This document shows positions 8,132 through 16,154 of a stretch of DNA of 64,000 nucleotides, piece after piece. Each line of letters starts with the position of its first letter. The stretch's first letter is position 1. The position numbers and the translations under genes were made by a program. The notes beneath the pieces were generated by a model. That model did no database searches. It was not told the DNA's origin and saw nothing but the letters and a program-made list of their open reading frames with translations. The stretch is from Thermoactinomyces mirandus (GTDB taxonomy: Bacteria > Bacillota > Bacilli > Thermoactinomycetales > Thermoactinomycetaceae): assembly GCF_013868055.1 (NCBI RefSeq), contig NZ_JACEOL010000014.1, forward strand, positions 62,001-126,000. Reading direction: 5' to 3'.

Positions 8132-8665
8132 TCAAACATATTCTTTTCCGTCCAATAAATTACCTAATTGATCATAGTGATGTCCGGCATTGTTTTTCTT
8201 TGGTCTTGGGTTGTGGAGCAATAAATCAGGAATGATTACAAAAGTTGAGTCAATATAATAAATTGCATCCATTCGGCCTCCTCCAGCTTGTCTAAAAGTG
8301 ATTAAATGTTTTAATTTACTATAGCTATAGTTGCGATGATTTGGATGGGCATGGATTAAATGTCTTCTGATCAATTGATAAGTTCCGCCTGCTGGAACAG
8401 AGAGAACCACTTCATCTGAATCAAATTCCTTTAACTGATAATTGCCCGGGTTTTCAACAAGTTTATGCAATGATATCCACCCACCCAAAAGGATTTATAT
8501 ATTTTTGAAAAAAGGCGGAGATAGAACAAGTCTCCTTTTTCTACAGTCTTTATTTTTTGACTGAAATCAAAAAAACCTTCTTGCACAAAAATATTTACGC
8601 TTACAAAGTTCCAATAGTCATAATTGCCGGCAACAATAGATTTTCCTCTGTATATTTGATATTTT
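8132..8665 (-). pseudogene. Frameshifted gene of unknown family
   Basis: A 118-codon minus-strand frame (8132-8488: KLVENPGNYQLKEFDSDEVVLSVPAGGTY...) is continued upstream in another frame to about 8665 (YRGKSIVAGNYDYWNFVSV...VEKGDLFYLRLFSKIYKSF). The join is near 8490. The upstream part has no start codon. Together they would give about 175 residues. I do not recognise the family. The single frame change and missing start suggest a dead gene, though one sequencing error could produce the same picture. Confidence 0.5.
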
Positions 8666-8749
8666 TAATGTGTGATAAAATGGATAATTGTTTCATGGCA
8701 AAGTTCCCTTTGCCCTCAAAGATAGATAAAAAATAGAGGAGGAGAGGGT

Positions 8750-9382
8750 TTGGTAGGAAGAACGCACTTTGCGATTGGACTGGCTTCCGGAGTCGGCCTG
8801 GCTGTGGCTTCCGGGAATCCGGATGACGTGGGCCACCTGGGACTGACAATTGTGGCGGCCGGAATTGCTTCGATCATTCCGGATATTGATGAAGACGGCA
8901 GTTTGATCAACAATTTTATATTTCCTTCGTTGAGACGGAGATACCGTTCTTTTACCCTGGCCGCCCTGGGGATTGTAATGATTGCTTTATATCTGGTAAA
9001 AGACCTGCCTCTGTGGGTGTTGCTGCTGGGGATCTTTTCGGCAGGAGTTGCTTACGCCCCGCACCGGACAGTAGCCCATTCACTTTTTTCCTGTGCCTAT
9101 GTCAGCTGGATTACATATTTGATTGAACCGTTCTTGACGACCGCAGTTGTTGTCGGTTATCTGTCGCACCTTTTTGCAGATACGTTGACAAGTGCGGGGG
9201 TTCCGTACTTGTGGCCCTATAAAAAGAAATTTAATCTGCGGTCGATTGGCATGAAAATAAAAAGCGGCAGCAAAGAAGACAGGTTAATTGGAAATCTGGC
9301 ACTTTTGCTGGCTTCATTGGGATTTGTCTATTTGGTTGGACACATTATTTATAATGAGGCAATCATTGCCGGATGGTTCTAG
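8750..9382 (+). CDS. YdjM-like membrane-bound metal-dependent hydrolase
   Basis: A 210-residue polytopic membrane protein of the DUF457/YdjM group, annotated in many genomes as LexA-regulated membrane-bound hydrolases. Family features are the N-terminal THFAIG, the loop SIIPDIDEDGS, HRTVAHS and the late YLSHLFADTLT. These conserved His and Asp residues could bind a metal at the membrane face. Four or five hydrophobic segments are visible. The start is TTG 8750 with GGAGGAGAGG just upstream. The physiological substrate is unknown. It is monocistronic, with a terminator following. Confidence 0.8.
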   Translation: MVGRTHFAIGLASGVGLAVASGNPDDVGHLGLTIVAAGIASIIPDIDEDGSLINNFIFPSLRRRYRSFTLAALGIVMIALYLVKDLPLWVLLLGIFSAGVAYAPHRTVAHSLFSCAYVSWITYLIEPFLTTAVVVGYLSHLFADTLTSAGVPYLWPYKKKFNLRSIGMKIKSGSKEDRLIGNLALLLASLGFVYLVGHIIYNEAIIAGWF

Positions 9383-9389
9383 AAGAAAA

Positions 9390-9422
9390 AACTTGGTTCC
9401 TTTCCGGGACCAGGTTTTTTTA
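9390..9422 (+). terminator. Terminator after the YdjM-like gene
   Basis: AACTTGGTTCC pairs with GGGACCAGGTT (one mismatch), followed by TTTTTTT. Confidence 0.85.
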
Positions 9423-9542
9423 TTGAACGGGAATAACCTTGTTTTCCGTATACAGTAATCTGTCAGGTCATATATTATTATTGGAACTGTCTATATCCTG
9501 ATGGAGATTTTTCTTGTGAGAACCAACCGGGAGGGGAGACGG

Positions 9543-10439
9543 GTGCTGTACATCATTTCGTTTGCTTTGAAAGATCGGACCCAGATTGCGCAATTTGGCC
9601 CTTATTTGAAGGATTTGTGCGAAGGCATCAAGTCCGTCTGCCCGGTTTCCTGTGCCAGGGAAATGATGGTCAGGGACCGTTATGTGGTCAATATTTGCCT
9701 GGAGCCATTGAACAATGGGAAAAAAAGGCGGATTGTCACGCTGTTTGGCAAAATTTTGGCCGATTTCTTCTGTGATGTGTTGGAACCGAAATGGATACTG
9801 AAAATGATTCAAACCTCCCCCAATTATTTATCCAGAGAGGAAATGGACGAGATCAGGCAGTGTGTTACCGAGCAATTGGAAACGAGCGCCTGGGAGTGCG
9901 CGAATGAGGTTTACAGCAATCGCCGTGAAAAAATAGCCCGGCAAATCAGCTGTCATCTGGATGAATATCAGCATTTGGCGGTGGATGGATTTTCTTGTTT
10001 CCGCCTGAAAACCTACTGGAAGACATTGGCCATTTGTGTGGAGGAAGCTATCCATACACACCTGTTAAACCGGCGCTACAAAGAGTTTATCAATTTGTTG
10101 CGCACCTTCGTCCAATTGCAGATCCCCAAGCTGCCTTTAGTTCATGTGATTCATAAGGGCAAAAACCAGTTTCATGTCGTCAAGGCGGATGGTACGCCGA
10201 TTCTGGCCAGGGAAATGGAACCATCCTTTCTGGAAATTGCTGAGTCAACGTCATCCCATGGGGATTACATGATAAGCATATTGTTGAGCATGGCACCTGA
10301 AAGAATCATGCTTCATACATCCAGCCCGCAGGAAAACGTGATTCAGACACTTTTTAAAGTGTTTGAGGGGAGAGTCATGATTTGTGACGGTTGCAGCAAG
10401 TGTCATCCTTCTGTTTTCCATTTTCAAGAAGATGCTTGA
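9543..10439 (+). CDS. ytxC: Sporulation-associated protein YtxC
   Basis: A cytoplasmic protein of the YtxC family (about 280-300 residues), found next to thrS in spore formers as here. Its molecular function is unknown. The family pattern is seen in ILADFFCDVLEPKWI, NLLRTFVQLQIPK, VHVIHKGKNQFHVV and the C-terminal MICDGCSKC. I prefer GTG 9543 (298 residues), which has GGGAGGGGAG 4-13 nt upstream. An in-frame ATG at 9501 would add 14 residues but has no ribosome site. Transcription continues toward the thrS promoter, which overlaps the end of this gene. Confidence 0.85.
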   Translation: MLYIISFALKDRTQIAQFGPYLKDLCEGIKSVCPVSCAREMMVRDRYVVNICLEPLNNGKKRRIVTLFGKILADFFCDVLEPKWILKMIQTSPNYLSREEMDEIRQCVTEQLETSAWECANEVYSNRREKIARQISCHLDEYQHLAVDGFSCFRLKTYWKTLAICVEEAIHTHLLNRRYKEFINLLRTFVQLQIPKLPLVHVIHKGKNQFHVVKADGTPILAREMEPSFLEIAESTSSHGDYMISILLSMAPERIMLHTSSPQENVIQTLFKVFEGRVMICDGCSKCHPSVFHFQEDA

Positions 10440-10464
10440 CGTATCCATATAAAATGAGTATAAT
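10436..10464 (+). promoter_or_regulatory. thrS promoter
   Basis: TTGACG (10436-10441), a 17-nt spacer and TATAAT (10459-10464): a nearly perfect sigma-A promoter that overlaps the end of ytxC and feeds the T-box leader. Confidence 0.88.
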
Positions 10465-10470
10465 ACATAA

Positions 10471-10752
10471 AAAATTTTATAAAAAAAGCGATGATGAGGA
10501 TATGAGTCTTTCCTACGGTTTCAGAGAGTGAGGGTCAGCGGCTGAAAGCCCTCATACCCACTGGGGAATTGCTTACCACCTCGGAGCTGCAGCAGGGAAC
10601 GTCTGAAAAAGCCTATTATCTGCTGCCGGGAACACATCGTTACTTGTGTTGAGAGAATCTTGACAGGTACAAAACTCATCCTCATCTGTCAAGATTGAAA
10701 AAGGGTGGAACCACGACGACAAGCTCGTCCCTTTACGGGAGGAGCTTTTTTA
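10471..10752 (+). promoter_or_regulatory. T-box leader (tRNA-Thr sensing) of thrS
   Basis: The T-box core AGGGTGGAACCACG lies at 10702-10715. It precedes a terminator formed by AAGCTCGTCCC and GGGAGGAGCTT with a T run (10721-10751). In stem I the specifier is most likely ACC (Thr) at 10575-10577: it stands five bases before GGAG, the same spacing as in the pheS leader of this window. Uncharged tRNA-Thr should favour read-through into thrS. Confidence 0.93.
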
Positions 10753-10780
10753 TGTTCTTAAAAAAAGGAGATGACCAGAA

Positions 10781-12688
10781 ATGAGTGTAGCAGTCAATTT
10801 ACCGAACGGTTCTGTTCGGCAGTATGAACAGCCCGTTACGGTCAGGGAGATTGCAGAATCGATCAGTAAAAGTTTGTCGAAAAAAGCAATCGCTGGAAAA
10901 GTGAACGGTGAGGTTGTGGATCTGTCGGCGGTCGTACCGGACGGCGCTGATGTCAGAATTCTGACACTGGAAGATGAGGAAGGGCTGGAAGTATACCGTC
11001 ACAGTACGGCCCACTTGATGGCCCAGGCGCTGAAAAGGCTGTATCCGGATGTAAAACTGGGCATCGGCCCTGTGATCGAGGATGGATTTTATTATGATGT
11101 GGATCTTCCGGTTCGCCTGACTCCGGAAGATCTGCCCAGGATTGAAGAAGAAATGAAGAAAATCGTCAAAGAGGATCATCCGATTGTCCGGAAAGTTGTT
11201 TCGCGGGATGAAGCCATTCAGATATATCAGAAACTGAACGATCATCTCAAATTGGAAATTATTCGCGAACTGCCGGAGGATGCACAAATCACCATTTATG
11301 AGCAGGGCGATTTCTTTGATCTGTGCCGCGGGCCCCATTTGCCATCAACCGGCAAAATCAAGGCATTCAAATTGTTAAGCATCGCGGGGGCCTATTGGCG
11401 CGGCGATTCGGACAATCAAATGCTGCAACGGATTTATGGGACAGCATGGCCCAAAAAATCACAGCTGGATGAGCACCTGCACTTTCTGGAAGAAGCCAGA
11501 AAACGGGATCACCGGAAACTGGGGCGCGAACTGGAGCTGTACATGTTTTCGGAAGAAGCGCCCGGCATGCCGTTTTATTTGCCCAACGGAATGATTATCC
11601 GCAACGAACTTGAACAGTTTTCCCGCCAGTTACAGGCTGAGGCCGGCTATCAGGAAGTCCGCACCCCGCTGATCATGAACCAGCGCCTGTGGGAGCAGTC
11701 AGGCCACTGGGATCACTATAAGGAAGACATGTATTTTACTGATATTGATGAAGAGAAATTTGCGGTAAAACCGATGAACTGTCCCGGACACATACTGATT
11801 TTCAAAAATGGCATTCGCTCCTACCGGGATTTGCCCCTTCGGCTGGCGGAATTCGGACAGGTACATCGCCATGAATTGTCCGGAGCCCTGAACGGGATGC
11901 TCAGGGTGCGTACATTTACGCAGGACGATGCGCATATCTTTGTGCGTCCGGACCAGATTGAGGAAGAAGTGATGAACGCTCTCAGACTGATTGACAAGAT
12001 CTATCAGCCGTTCGGATTCCCGTACACGGTTGAACTGTCCACCCGTCCGGAGAAATCGATGGGATCTGATGAATTGTGGGAAAGAGCAGAGTCTTCCCTG
12101 AAAAACGTGTTGGACCATTCCGGAGTCGAGTATCGGATTAATGAAGGAGACGGAGCTTTTTATGGACCGAAAATCGACTTCCATATCCGGGATGCCTTGA
12201 AACGAAGCCATCAATGTGCTACGGTCCAACTGGATTTCCAAATGCCGGAGAATTTTGATCTCTCCTATATCGGGGAAGATAACGACCGCCATCGTCCGGT
12301 GATGATTCACCGGGCCATTTACGGATCGCTTGACCGTTTTATCGGTGTGCTGGTCGAACACTATGGCGGAGCATTCCCGTTGTGGCTGGCACCGGTGCAA
12401 GTAAAAGTGCTTCCTATTTCCCGCACGTTCAATCAATATGCCAAACAGGTTTTGTCTGAGTTAAAGGCCGCAGGAATTCGTGCCGAACTGGATGACCGTG
12501 ACGAGAAAATCGGTTACAAAATCAGGGAAGCGCAGATGAAGAAAATCCCTTACATGTTTGTAGTTGGGGAAAAAGAGGCGGAAGCAGGAACCGTGGCTGT
12601 CAGAAAACGGGCGGAAGGGGATATTGGAGCCAAACCGCTTGGGGACATGATGAAAGAGCTGCAAGCTGAAATCAGAGAAAAAAAATGA
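10781..12688 (+). CDS. thrS: Threonyl-tRNA synthetase
   Basis: Class II synthetase that charges tRNA-Thr. The 635-residue protein shows the N-terminal TGS domain (1-62), the editing/SAD domain with HSTAHLMAQAL and the CRGPHLP zinc-site motif, and the catalytic core with MNCPGH and HRHELSGALNGMLRVR (motif 2). A C-terminal anticodon domain starts near 535 (LAPVQVKVLPIS). The length is normal. The start is ATG 10781 with AAAGGAG about 8-10 nt upstream. Expression is controlled by the T-box leader. Confidence 0.98.
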   Translation: MSVAVNLPNGSVRQYEQPVTVREIAESISKSLSKKAIAGKVNGEVVDLSAVVPDGADVRILTLEDEEGLEVYRHSTAHLMAQALKRLYPDVKLGIGPVIEDGFYYDVDLPVRLTPEDLPRIEEEMKKIVKEDHPIVRKVVSRDEAIQIYQKLNDHLKLEIIRELPEDAQITIYEQGDFFDLCRGPHLPSTGKIKAFKLLSIAGAYWRGDSDNQMLQRIYGTAWPKKSQLDEHLHFLEEARKRDHRKLGRELELYMFSEEAPGMPFYLPNGMIIRNELEQFSRQLQAEAGYQEVRTPLIMNQRLWEQSGHWDHYKEDMYFTDIDEEKFAVKPMNCPGHILIFKNGIRSYRDLPLRLAEFGQVHRHELSGALNGMLRVRTFTQDDAHIFVRPDQIEEEVMNALRLIDKIYQPFGFPYTVELSTRPEKSMGSDELWERAESSLKNVLDHSGVEYRINEGDGAFYGPKIDFHIRDALKRSHQCATVQLDFQMPENFDLSYIGEDNDRHRPVMIHRAIYGSLDRFIGVLVEHYGGAFPLWLAPVQVKVLPISRTFNQYAKQVLSELKAAGIRAELDDRDEKIGYKIREAQMKKIPYMFVVGEKEAEAGTVAVRKRAEGDIGAKPLGDMMKELQAEIREKK

Positions 12689-12722
12689 ACTGCCTGAAAT
12701 TCGGATGCCTTTCCCGGTTGCA

Positions 12723-12749
12723 GGAACCCTCCCGTTGAAGGAGGGTTCC
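12723..12749 (+). terminator. GC-rich hairpin after thrS
   Basis: A perfect 10-bp stem, GGAACCCTCC with GGAGGGTTCC around a 7-nt loop. There is no T run, so its use as an intrinsic terminator is uncertain. Confidence 0.45.
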
Positions 12750-12792
12750 GCACCATGATGGCAGAAACCGGGAAAAGCTGTTTTTTGAACTG

Positions 12793-12816
12793 AATGCCGG
12801 AATCCGGCATTTTCTT
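12793..12816. terminator. Terminator between thrS and the convergent DUF420 gene
   Basis: AATGCCGG and CCGGCATT form an 8-bp stem around AAT. TTTTCTTC follows on the plus strand. It may serve both convergent genes. Confidence 0.6.
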
Positions 12817-12821
12817 CACCT

Positions 12822-13367
12822 TTAATAATATGGGGAAATCAACAGATAGACCAAAACGCCCGTAATGCTGACATAGATCCAGATCGGCATTGTCCAGCGT
12901 GCGATTTTGCGATGTTTTTCCACTTGCATGTGAAGCCCGCGGATGATGGTAAAAAGAGCGAGAAATACGGTGGGGGCTGCCAGGATAATGTGGGTTACAA
13001 GCACAAAGTAATAGACGGGCCTGATCCAGCCCTCTCCGCCAAAATGGGTCGAAGGGGCCATGGCATGATATGTAAGATAGGAGACCAGGAACAGGGCCGT
13101 TGAAGAAAAGGCCGCATAAATGAAACGACGATGCATGCGAATATTTTTCTTCTTTATGAAATAAAGTGCTGCCAGGAGAAACACGGTGGTAAAACTGTTA
13201 AATACCGCGTTCAGCATGGGTAAAAAGCTCAGGTCAAAATGGCTTGAACCCTGGAATTTCGGCATGAAAAAAAGAAATAATACAACCGCGTTGATCAAAA
13301 CCGTCAGGGCGACAATCAGCGTGGTGTAATATTTTTCGCTTATCGGCCGGTGGGATGGTTTTGCCAT
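12822..13367 (-). CDS. DUF420 membrane protein (CtaM/YozB-like)
   Basis: A 181-residue protein with five hydrophobic segments and conserved His residues typical of DUF420 (MHRRFIYAA, SYLTYHA, VTHIILA, EKHRKIARW). The family includes YozB and CtaM, the latter needed for maturation of aa3-type heme-copper oxidase in Staphylococcus. A role in oxidase assembly is inferred from the family. The start is ATG 13367 with AAAGGGTG upstream. It is monocistronic and convergent with thrS. Confidence 0.85.
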   Translation of the reverse strand: MAKPSHRPISEKYYTTLIVALTVLINAVVLFLFFMPKFQGSSHFDLSFLPMLNAVFNSFTTVFLLAALYFIKKKNIRMHRRFIYAAFSSTALFLVSYLTYHAMAPSTHFGGEGWIRPVYYFVLVTHIILAAPTVFLALFTIIRGLHMQVEKHRKIARWTMPIWIYVSITGVLVYLLISPYY

Positions 13368-13536
13368 GTTTTCACCCTTTCATTCACAGACTATTTTAAA
13401 TAAATTATACATTTTGCGGAGAACACATGCAAAAATCGGGTTTGCCTGTATCGTATGAACGAAAACCGATTTTTTATTTGACTGCACAGGGGCAAGTAGT
13501 GTACAGTAACATAATCTGGTAAAAGAAGGGATCCGT

Positions 13537-13566
13537 TTGACACGGATCAATGTTGTATGCTAGTAT
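13537..13566 (+). promoter_or_regulatory. Promoter of the infC-rpmI-rplT operon
   Basis: TTGACA (13537-13542), an 18-nt spacer and TAGTAT (13561-13566) lie just upstream of the attenuating leader. Confidence 0.75.
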
Positions 13567-13571
13567 ATCTT

Positions 13572-13707
13572 TGTCTCAGAAGTAGGAGCGCCCGCTTCTC
13601 ACCTGTTCAACGCGAGGGATGCAGTTGACTGGTTTTGAAAACAGCTACTTTTCCTGGTTGGAGTTGGAAGCAAAGTGTGGGCGTTTTCTGCGCTCACGCT
13701 TTTTTTA
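13572..13707 (+). promoter_or_regulatory. L20-type leader with attenuating terminator
   Basis: A structured untranslated region between promoter and infC ends in a terminator: AGTGTGGGCG (13674-13683) pairs through two G-U wobbles with CGCTCACGCT (13691-13700), then T7. The same arrangement in Bacillus is the L20 leader, where ribosomal protein L20 (rplT product) binds the leader and promotes termination. L20 binding here is inferred from position and layout. Confidence 0.8.
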
Positions 13708-13739
13708 TTTTTTTAAAATTTTTCCGGAGGTGGCAGGTT

Positions 13740-14255
13740 ATCAGCAAGGAACAACAGCACCAAGTAAATGAGTCGATTCGTGCTCGGGAAGTTCGGTTGA
13801 TTGGCGTGGACGGGTCGCAGTTGGGAATCAAGCCGATTCGGGAAGCTTTGCATCTGGCGCAAGAAGTAAACCTGGATCTGGTAAATGTAGCCCCGCAAGC
13901 AAAACCGCCCGTTTGCCGCATTATGGATTATGGAAAATACCGCTATGAGCAGAGCAAACGGGAAAAAGAAGCACGTAAAAACCAAAAAACGATTCAGATC
14001 AAAGAGGTGCGTCTCAGCCCGACGATTGAGGAGAATGATGTACAAACCAAGTTGAGCAACGTAAAAAAATTCCTGAAAAAAGGAAACAAAGTCAAATTGA
14101 CCATTCGCTTTCGCGGCCGGGAAATCACTCACCAGGAACTCGGACGCAAGATTCTGGACCGGATGTCCAAGGAAGTTGAGGAGTTTTCAGAGATTGAACG
14201 TGCCCCGAAGCTGGAAGGTCGACAAATGATCATGATCTTGGCACCGAAACAGTAG
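13740..14255 (+). CDS. infC: Translation initiation factor IF-3, AUC start codon
   Basis: Binds the 30S subunit, prevents 70S association and proofreads the start codon. The mature-like sequence ISKEQQHQVNESIRAREVRLI begins right after GGAGG (13726-13730), 9 nt before the codon ATC at 13740. No ATG, GTG or TTG lies in frame near this point. Upstream in-frame codons translate the terminator hairpin and its T run, so they are not coding. An AUC start gives 171 residues, the normal length, and fits the known use of near-cognate AUU/AUC starts by infC for autoregulation. It is first gene of infC-rpmI-rplT. Confidence 0.95.
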   Translation: MSKEQQHQVNESIRAREVRLIGVDGSQLGIKPIREALHLAQEVNLDLVNVAPQAKPPVCRIMDYGKYRYEQSKREKEARKNQKTIQIKEVRLSPTIEENDVQTKLSNVKKFLKKGNKVKLTIRFRGREITHQELGRKILDRMSKEVEEFSEIERAPKLEGRQMIMILAPKQ

Positions 14256-14270
14256 AAGGAGGACAACGTC

Positions 14271-14468
14271 ATGCCAAAAATGAAAACAAAACGCTCTGCT
14301 GCAAAGCGTTTTAAGAAAACGGGTACCGGCAAAGTGAGACGTAATCATGCATTTACCAGTCATTTATTGGAAGCCAAAAGCCCGAAACGCAAACGTAAAC
14401 TTCGTAAAAGGGCAATTATGCATTCTGGTGATGTAAAACGGATCAAACAACTGATTGCTTACAAGTAA
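14271..14468 (+). CDS. rpmI: 50S ribosomal protein L35
   Basis: A basic 65-residue protein with the family signature [20 protein letters not shown] and a KR-rich tail. It starts 15 nt after infC behind AGAAGGAGGA. The length is normal. It is co-transcribed with infC and rplT. Confidence 0.98.
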   Translation: MPKMKTKRSAAKRFKKTGTGKVRRNHAFTSHLLEAKSPKRKRKLRKRAIMHSGDVKRIKQLIAYK

Positions 14469-14510
14469 TGTGAAACGTTTGAGAGAAAGAGACTTCAGGA
14501 GGGATTTATC

Positions 14511-14864
14511 GTGGCAAGAGTGAAAGGCGGTACCGTGACGCGTGCGCGTCGGAAAAAGGTACTAAAACTGGCAAGAGGTTACTTCGGTTCCAAACATGCG
14601 TTATTCCGGACGGCAAAACAGCAGGTAATGAAATCCTTGATGTATGCGTACCGTGACCGGCGCAGACGCAAACGCGATTTCCGCAAATTGTGGATTACGC
14701 GCATCAACGCTGCAGCACGTATGAACGGCCTCTCTTACAATAAATTCATGCACGGATTGAAAGCAGCGGGAGTGGACATCAACCGGAAAGTTCTTGCTGA
14801 ATTGGCTGTAACGGATCAAAAAGCTTTTGCTGAACTGGTGAACATGGCGAAAAACGCAAAATAA
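14511..14864 (+). CDS. rplT: 50S ribosomal protein L20
   Basis: A 117-residue rRNA-binding and assembly protein. Signatures are [39 protein letters not shown] and the C-terminal domain. In Bacillus it is also the autorepressor acting on the operon leader. It begins at GTG 14511, with AGGAGGG about 7-9 nt upstream. It is the last gene of the operon, followed by a strong terminator. Confidence 0.98.
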   Translation: MARVKGGTVTRARRKKVLKLARGYFGSKHALFRTAKQQVMKSLMYAYRDRRRRKRDFRKLWITRINAAARMNGLSYNKFMHGLKAAGVDINRKVLAELAVTDQKAFAELVNMAKNAK

Positions 14865-14931
14865 ATGCAAGATAATAAAATGGTCAAGCCCCAAAAAAGC
14901 AGACACGCAAAAAACATCCGGATCATGCTGC

Positions 14932-14970
14932 AAGCTGACGCCTGTATTCTACAGGTGTCAGCTTGTTTAA
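14932..14970 (+). terminator. Terminator of infC-rpmI-rplT
   Basis: A 15-bp stem, AAGCTGACGCCTGTA with TACAGGTGTCAGCTT (one G-T pair), around TTC, followed by GTTTAATTT. Confidence 0.85.
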
Positions 14971-14999
14971 TTTCAGTTGAGGTCTCTTGGATTCGATGG

Positions 15000-15310
15000 G
15001 TTTGGAGTGCTTCCGTCTTTAAGTGGGAGAAAAAGCTTTATCCGGACAATTGCCTCGTCTTGACATGCCGGATCAGAGGCCAAACTGGGTCGGCATGTGG
15101 TGGCAGTCATGCGACGTGTACTCTTGAGAGCCTGACCTTTGTCCGTCTTGTTCCTGGAAAGATAACTGGTAACCCGTTTCCGGAAACTCCCCAAGAATAT
15201 ACACAAACCTTTGATGCCACGACGTTGACGCAACTCATCCACAGCCCGAAACTTCGCTTTGCCGAAATCTCCAGCCACTTTTTCAGGATATCATTCTCCA
15301 GGTGCAACCT
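15000..15310 (-). pseudogene. Decayed transposase-like C-terminal fragment
   Basis: Minus-strand frame 14973-15278 contains FGKAKFRAVDELRQRRGIKG followed by LCIFLGSFRKRVTSYL. This resembles the conserved end of IS5/IS1182-type DDE transposases (acidic/basic helix, then RG-containing segment, then hydrophobic helix and Lys/Arg-rich end). The beginning of the gene is absent and neighbouring frames are interrupted. No terminal inverted repeats were found. The rest of 14970-15464 holds nothing I can support. Confidence 0.35.
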
Positions 15311-15464
15311 TTGGCTTCCTGCTCCGGATCTTTATATATTCTATCCGTCTTCCCATGTCATGAAAATCACCCCTCAAAGTAATTTTCACAGGGTGTTTTT
15401 CCTGTATCTACTTTAAGGGGTACACTTCGCAAGCCTGGGGAAATTTTATTTTTCAAAAAAAGGA

Positions 15465-15881
15465 TCAATTGATTTTATGCAATAAGTTCAGCAGTGTTTC
15501 TACCTCTTGCGTGGACAGGTTTTTAAACTTTCGTTGGAAATAATCGGATTTTTTCTGAACCAGTTCCTCAATCAGTTGTCTGCCCTCATCCGTAAGATGA
15601 AGTTCAACAACGCGTTTATCCAATTGAGAGCGCTTTCGATAAGCCAAATTTTTTTTCTCCAGCTGATCCACGACATGAGTAATGTGACTGACTGACACGT
15701 CGAAATCATGAGCAAGGGAAGTAACGATTTGCGGACTTTTGTTTAGTAATTGTTTCAATACTTCAAATTCAGCACCGTTTACTTTGTCTCCCCAAACTTC
15801 AGATAAATCTTTACGGATTTGCCGTAAAATATGCCGAAATACTTGCTCCAGTTCCATAAACATTTCTAATCTGCTAGACAT
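15465..15881 (-). CDS. MarR family transcriptional regulator
   Basis: A 138-residue winged-helix regulator with the MarR layout. The N-terminal dimer helix is MELEQVFRHILRQIRKDL and the recognition region LAHDFDVSVSHITHVVDQLEKKNL. The wing is YRKRSQLDKRVVELHLTDEGRQLI and a C-terminal dimer helix follows. The start is ATG 15881 with AAAGGGGAG just upstream. It is divergent from ilvD, and the shared 273-bp intergenic region contains the perfect inverted repeat TTTCAT-ATT-ATGAAA (15919-15933), a candidate operator. Target genes and ligand are unknown. Confidence 0.88.
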   Translation of the reverse strand: MSSRLEMFMELEQVFRHILRQIRKDLSEVWGDKVNGAEFEVLKQLLNKSPQIVTSLAHDFDVSVSHITHVVDQLEKKNLAYRKRSQLDKRVVELHLTDEGRQLIEELVQKKSDYFQRKFKNLSTQEVETLLNLLHKIN

Positions 15882-15918
15882 GATGCTCCCCTTTTTAAAC
15901 CTATTTACCTATCATTTG

Positions 15919-15933
15919 TTTCATATTATGAAA
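15919..15933. promoter_or_regulatory. Candidate MarR operator palindrome
   Basis: A perfect 6-3-6 inverted repeat, TTTCAT-ATT-ATGAAA, 38 bases upstream of the MarR gene. Binding by this MarR is inferred from position only. Confidence 0.35.
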
Positions 15934-16154
15934 TATTTTCACCTTGATTATAAATCATTTTTTGATCTTAGGGCAATATATTTTTTATTTATTTATGAAA
16001 AATGTATGAAAAGTCAACAAGAGCTTTTATTGAAAATTAATGGGAAAATTATAATAAATTTCTTTGTATTTTATAAACTGTTCCTTTATTGCTTAGTGAC
16101 ATCAATTCTGTTTTGTTATACACTGATATGAAAAATCCAAATAGGGGGATAACA

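Noticed and set aside
13635-13739. N-terminal extension of infC from an upstream start
   Set aside because: It would translate the attenuator hairpin and its T run into a Phe-rich stretch absent from IF3 proteins.
14865-15416. 183-codon plus-strand frame after rplT
   Set aside because: It crosses the rplT terminator and has Cys/Ser/His-rich, non-protein-like composition; the minus strand fits a decayed transposase better.
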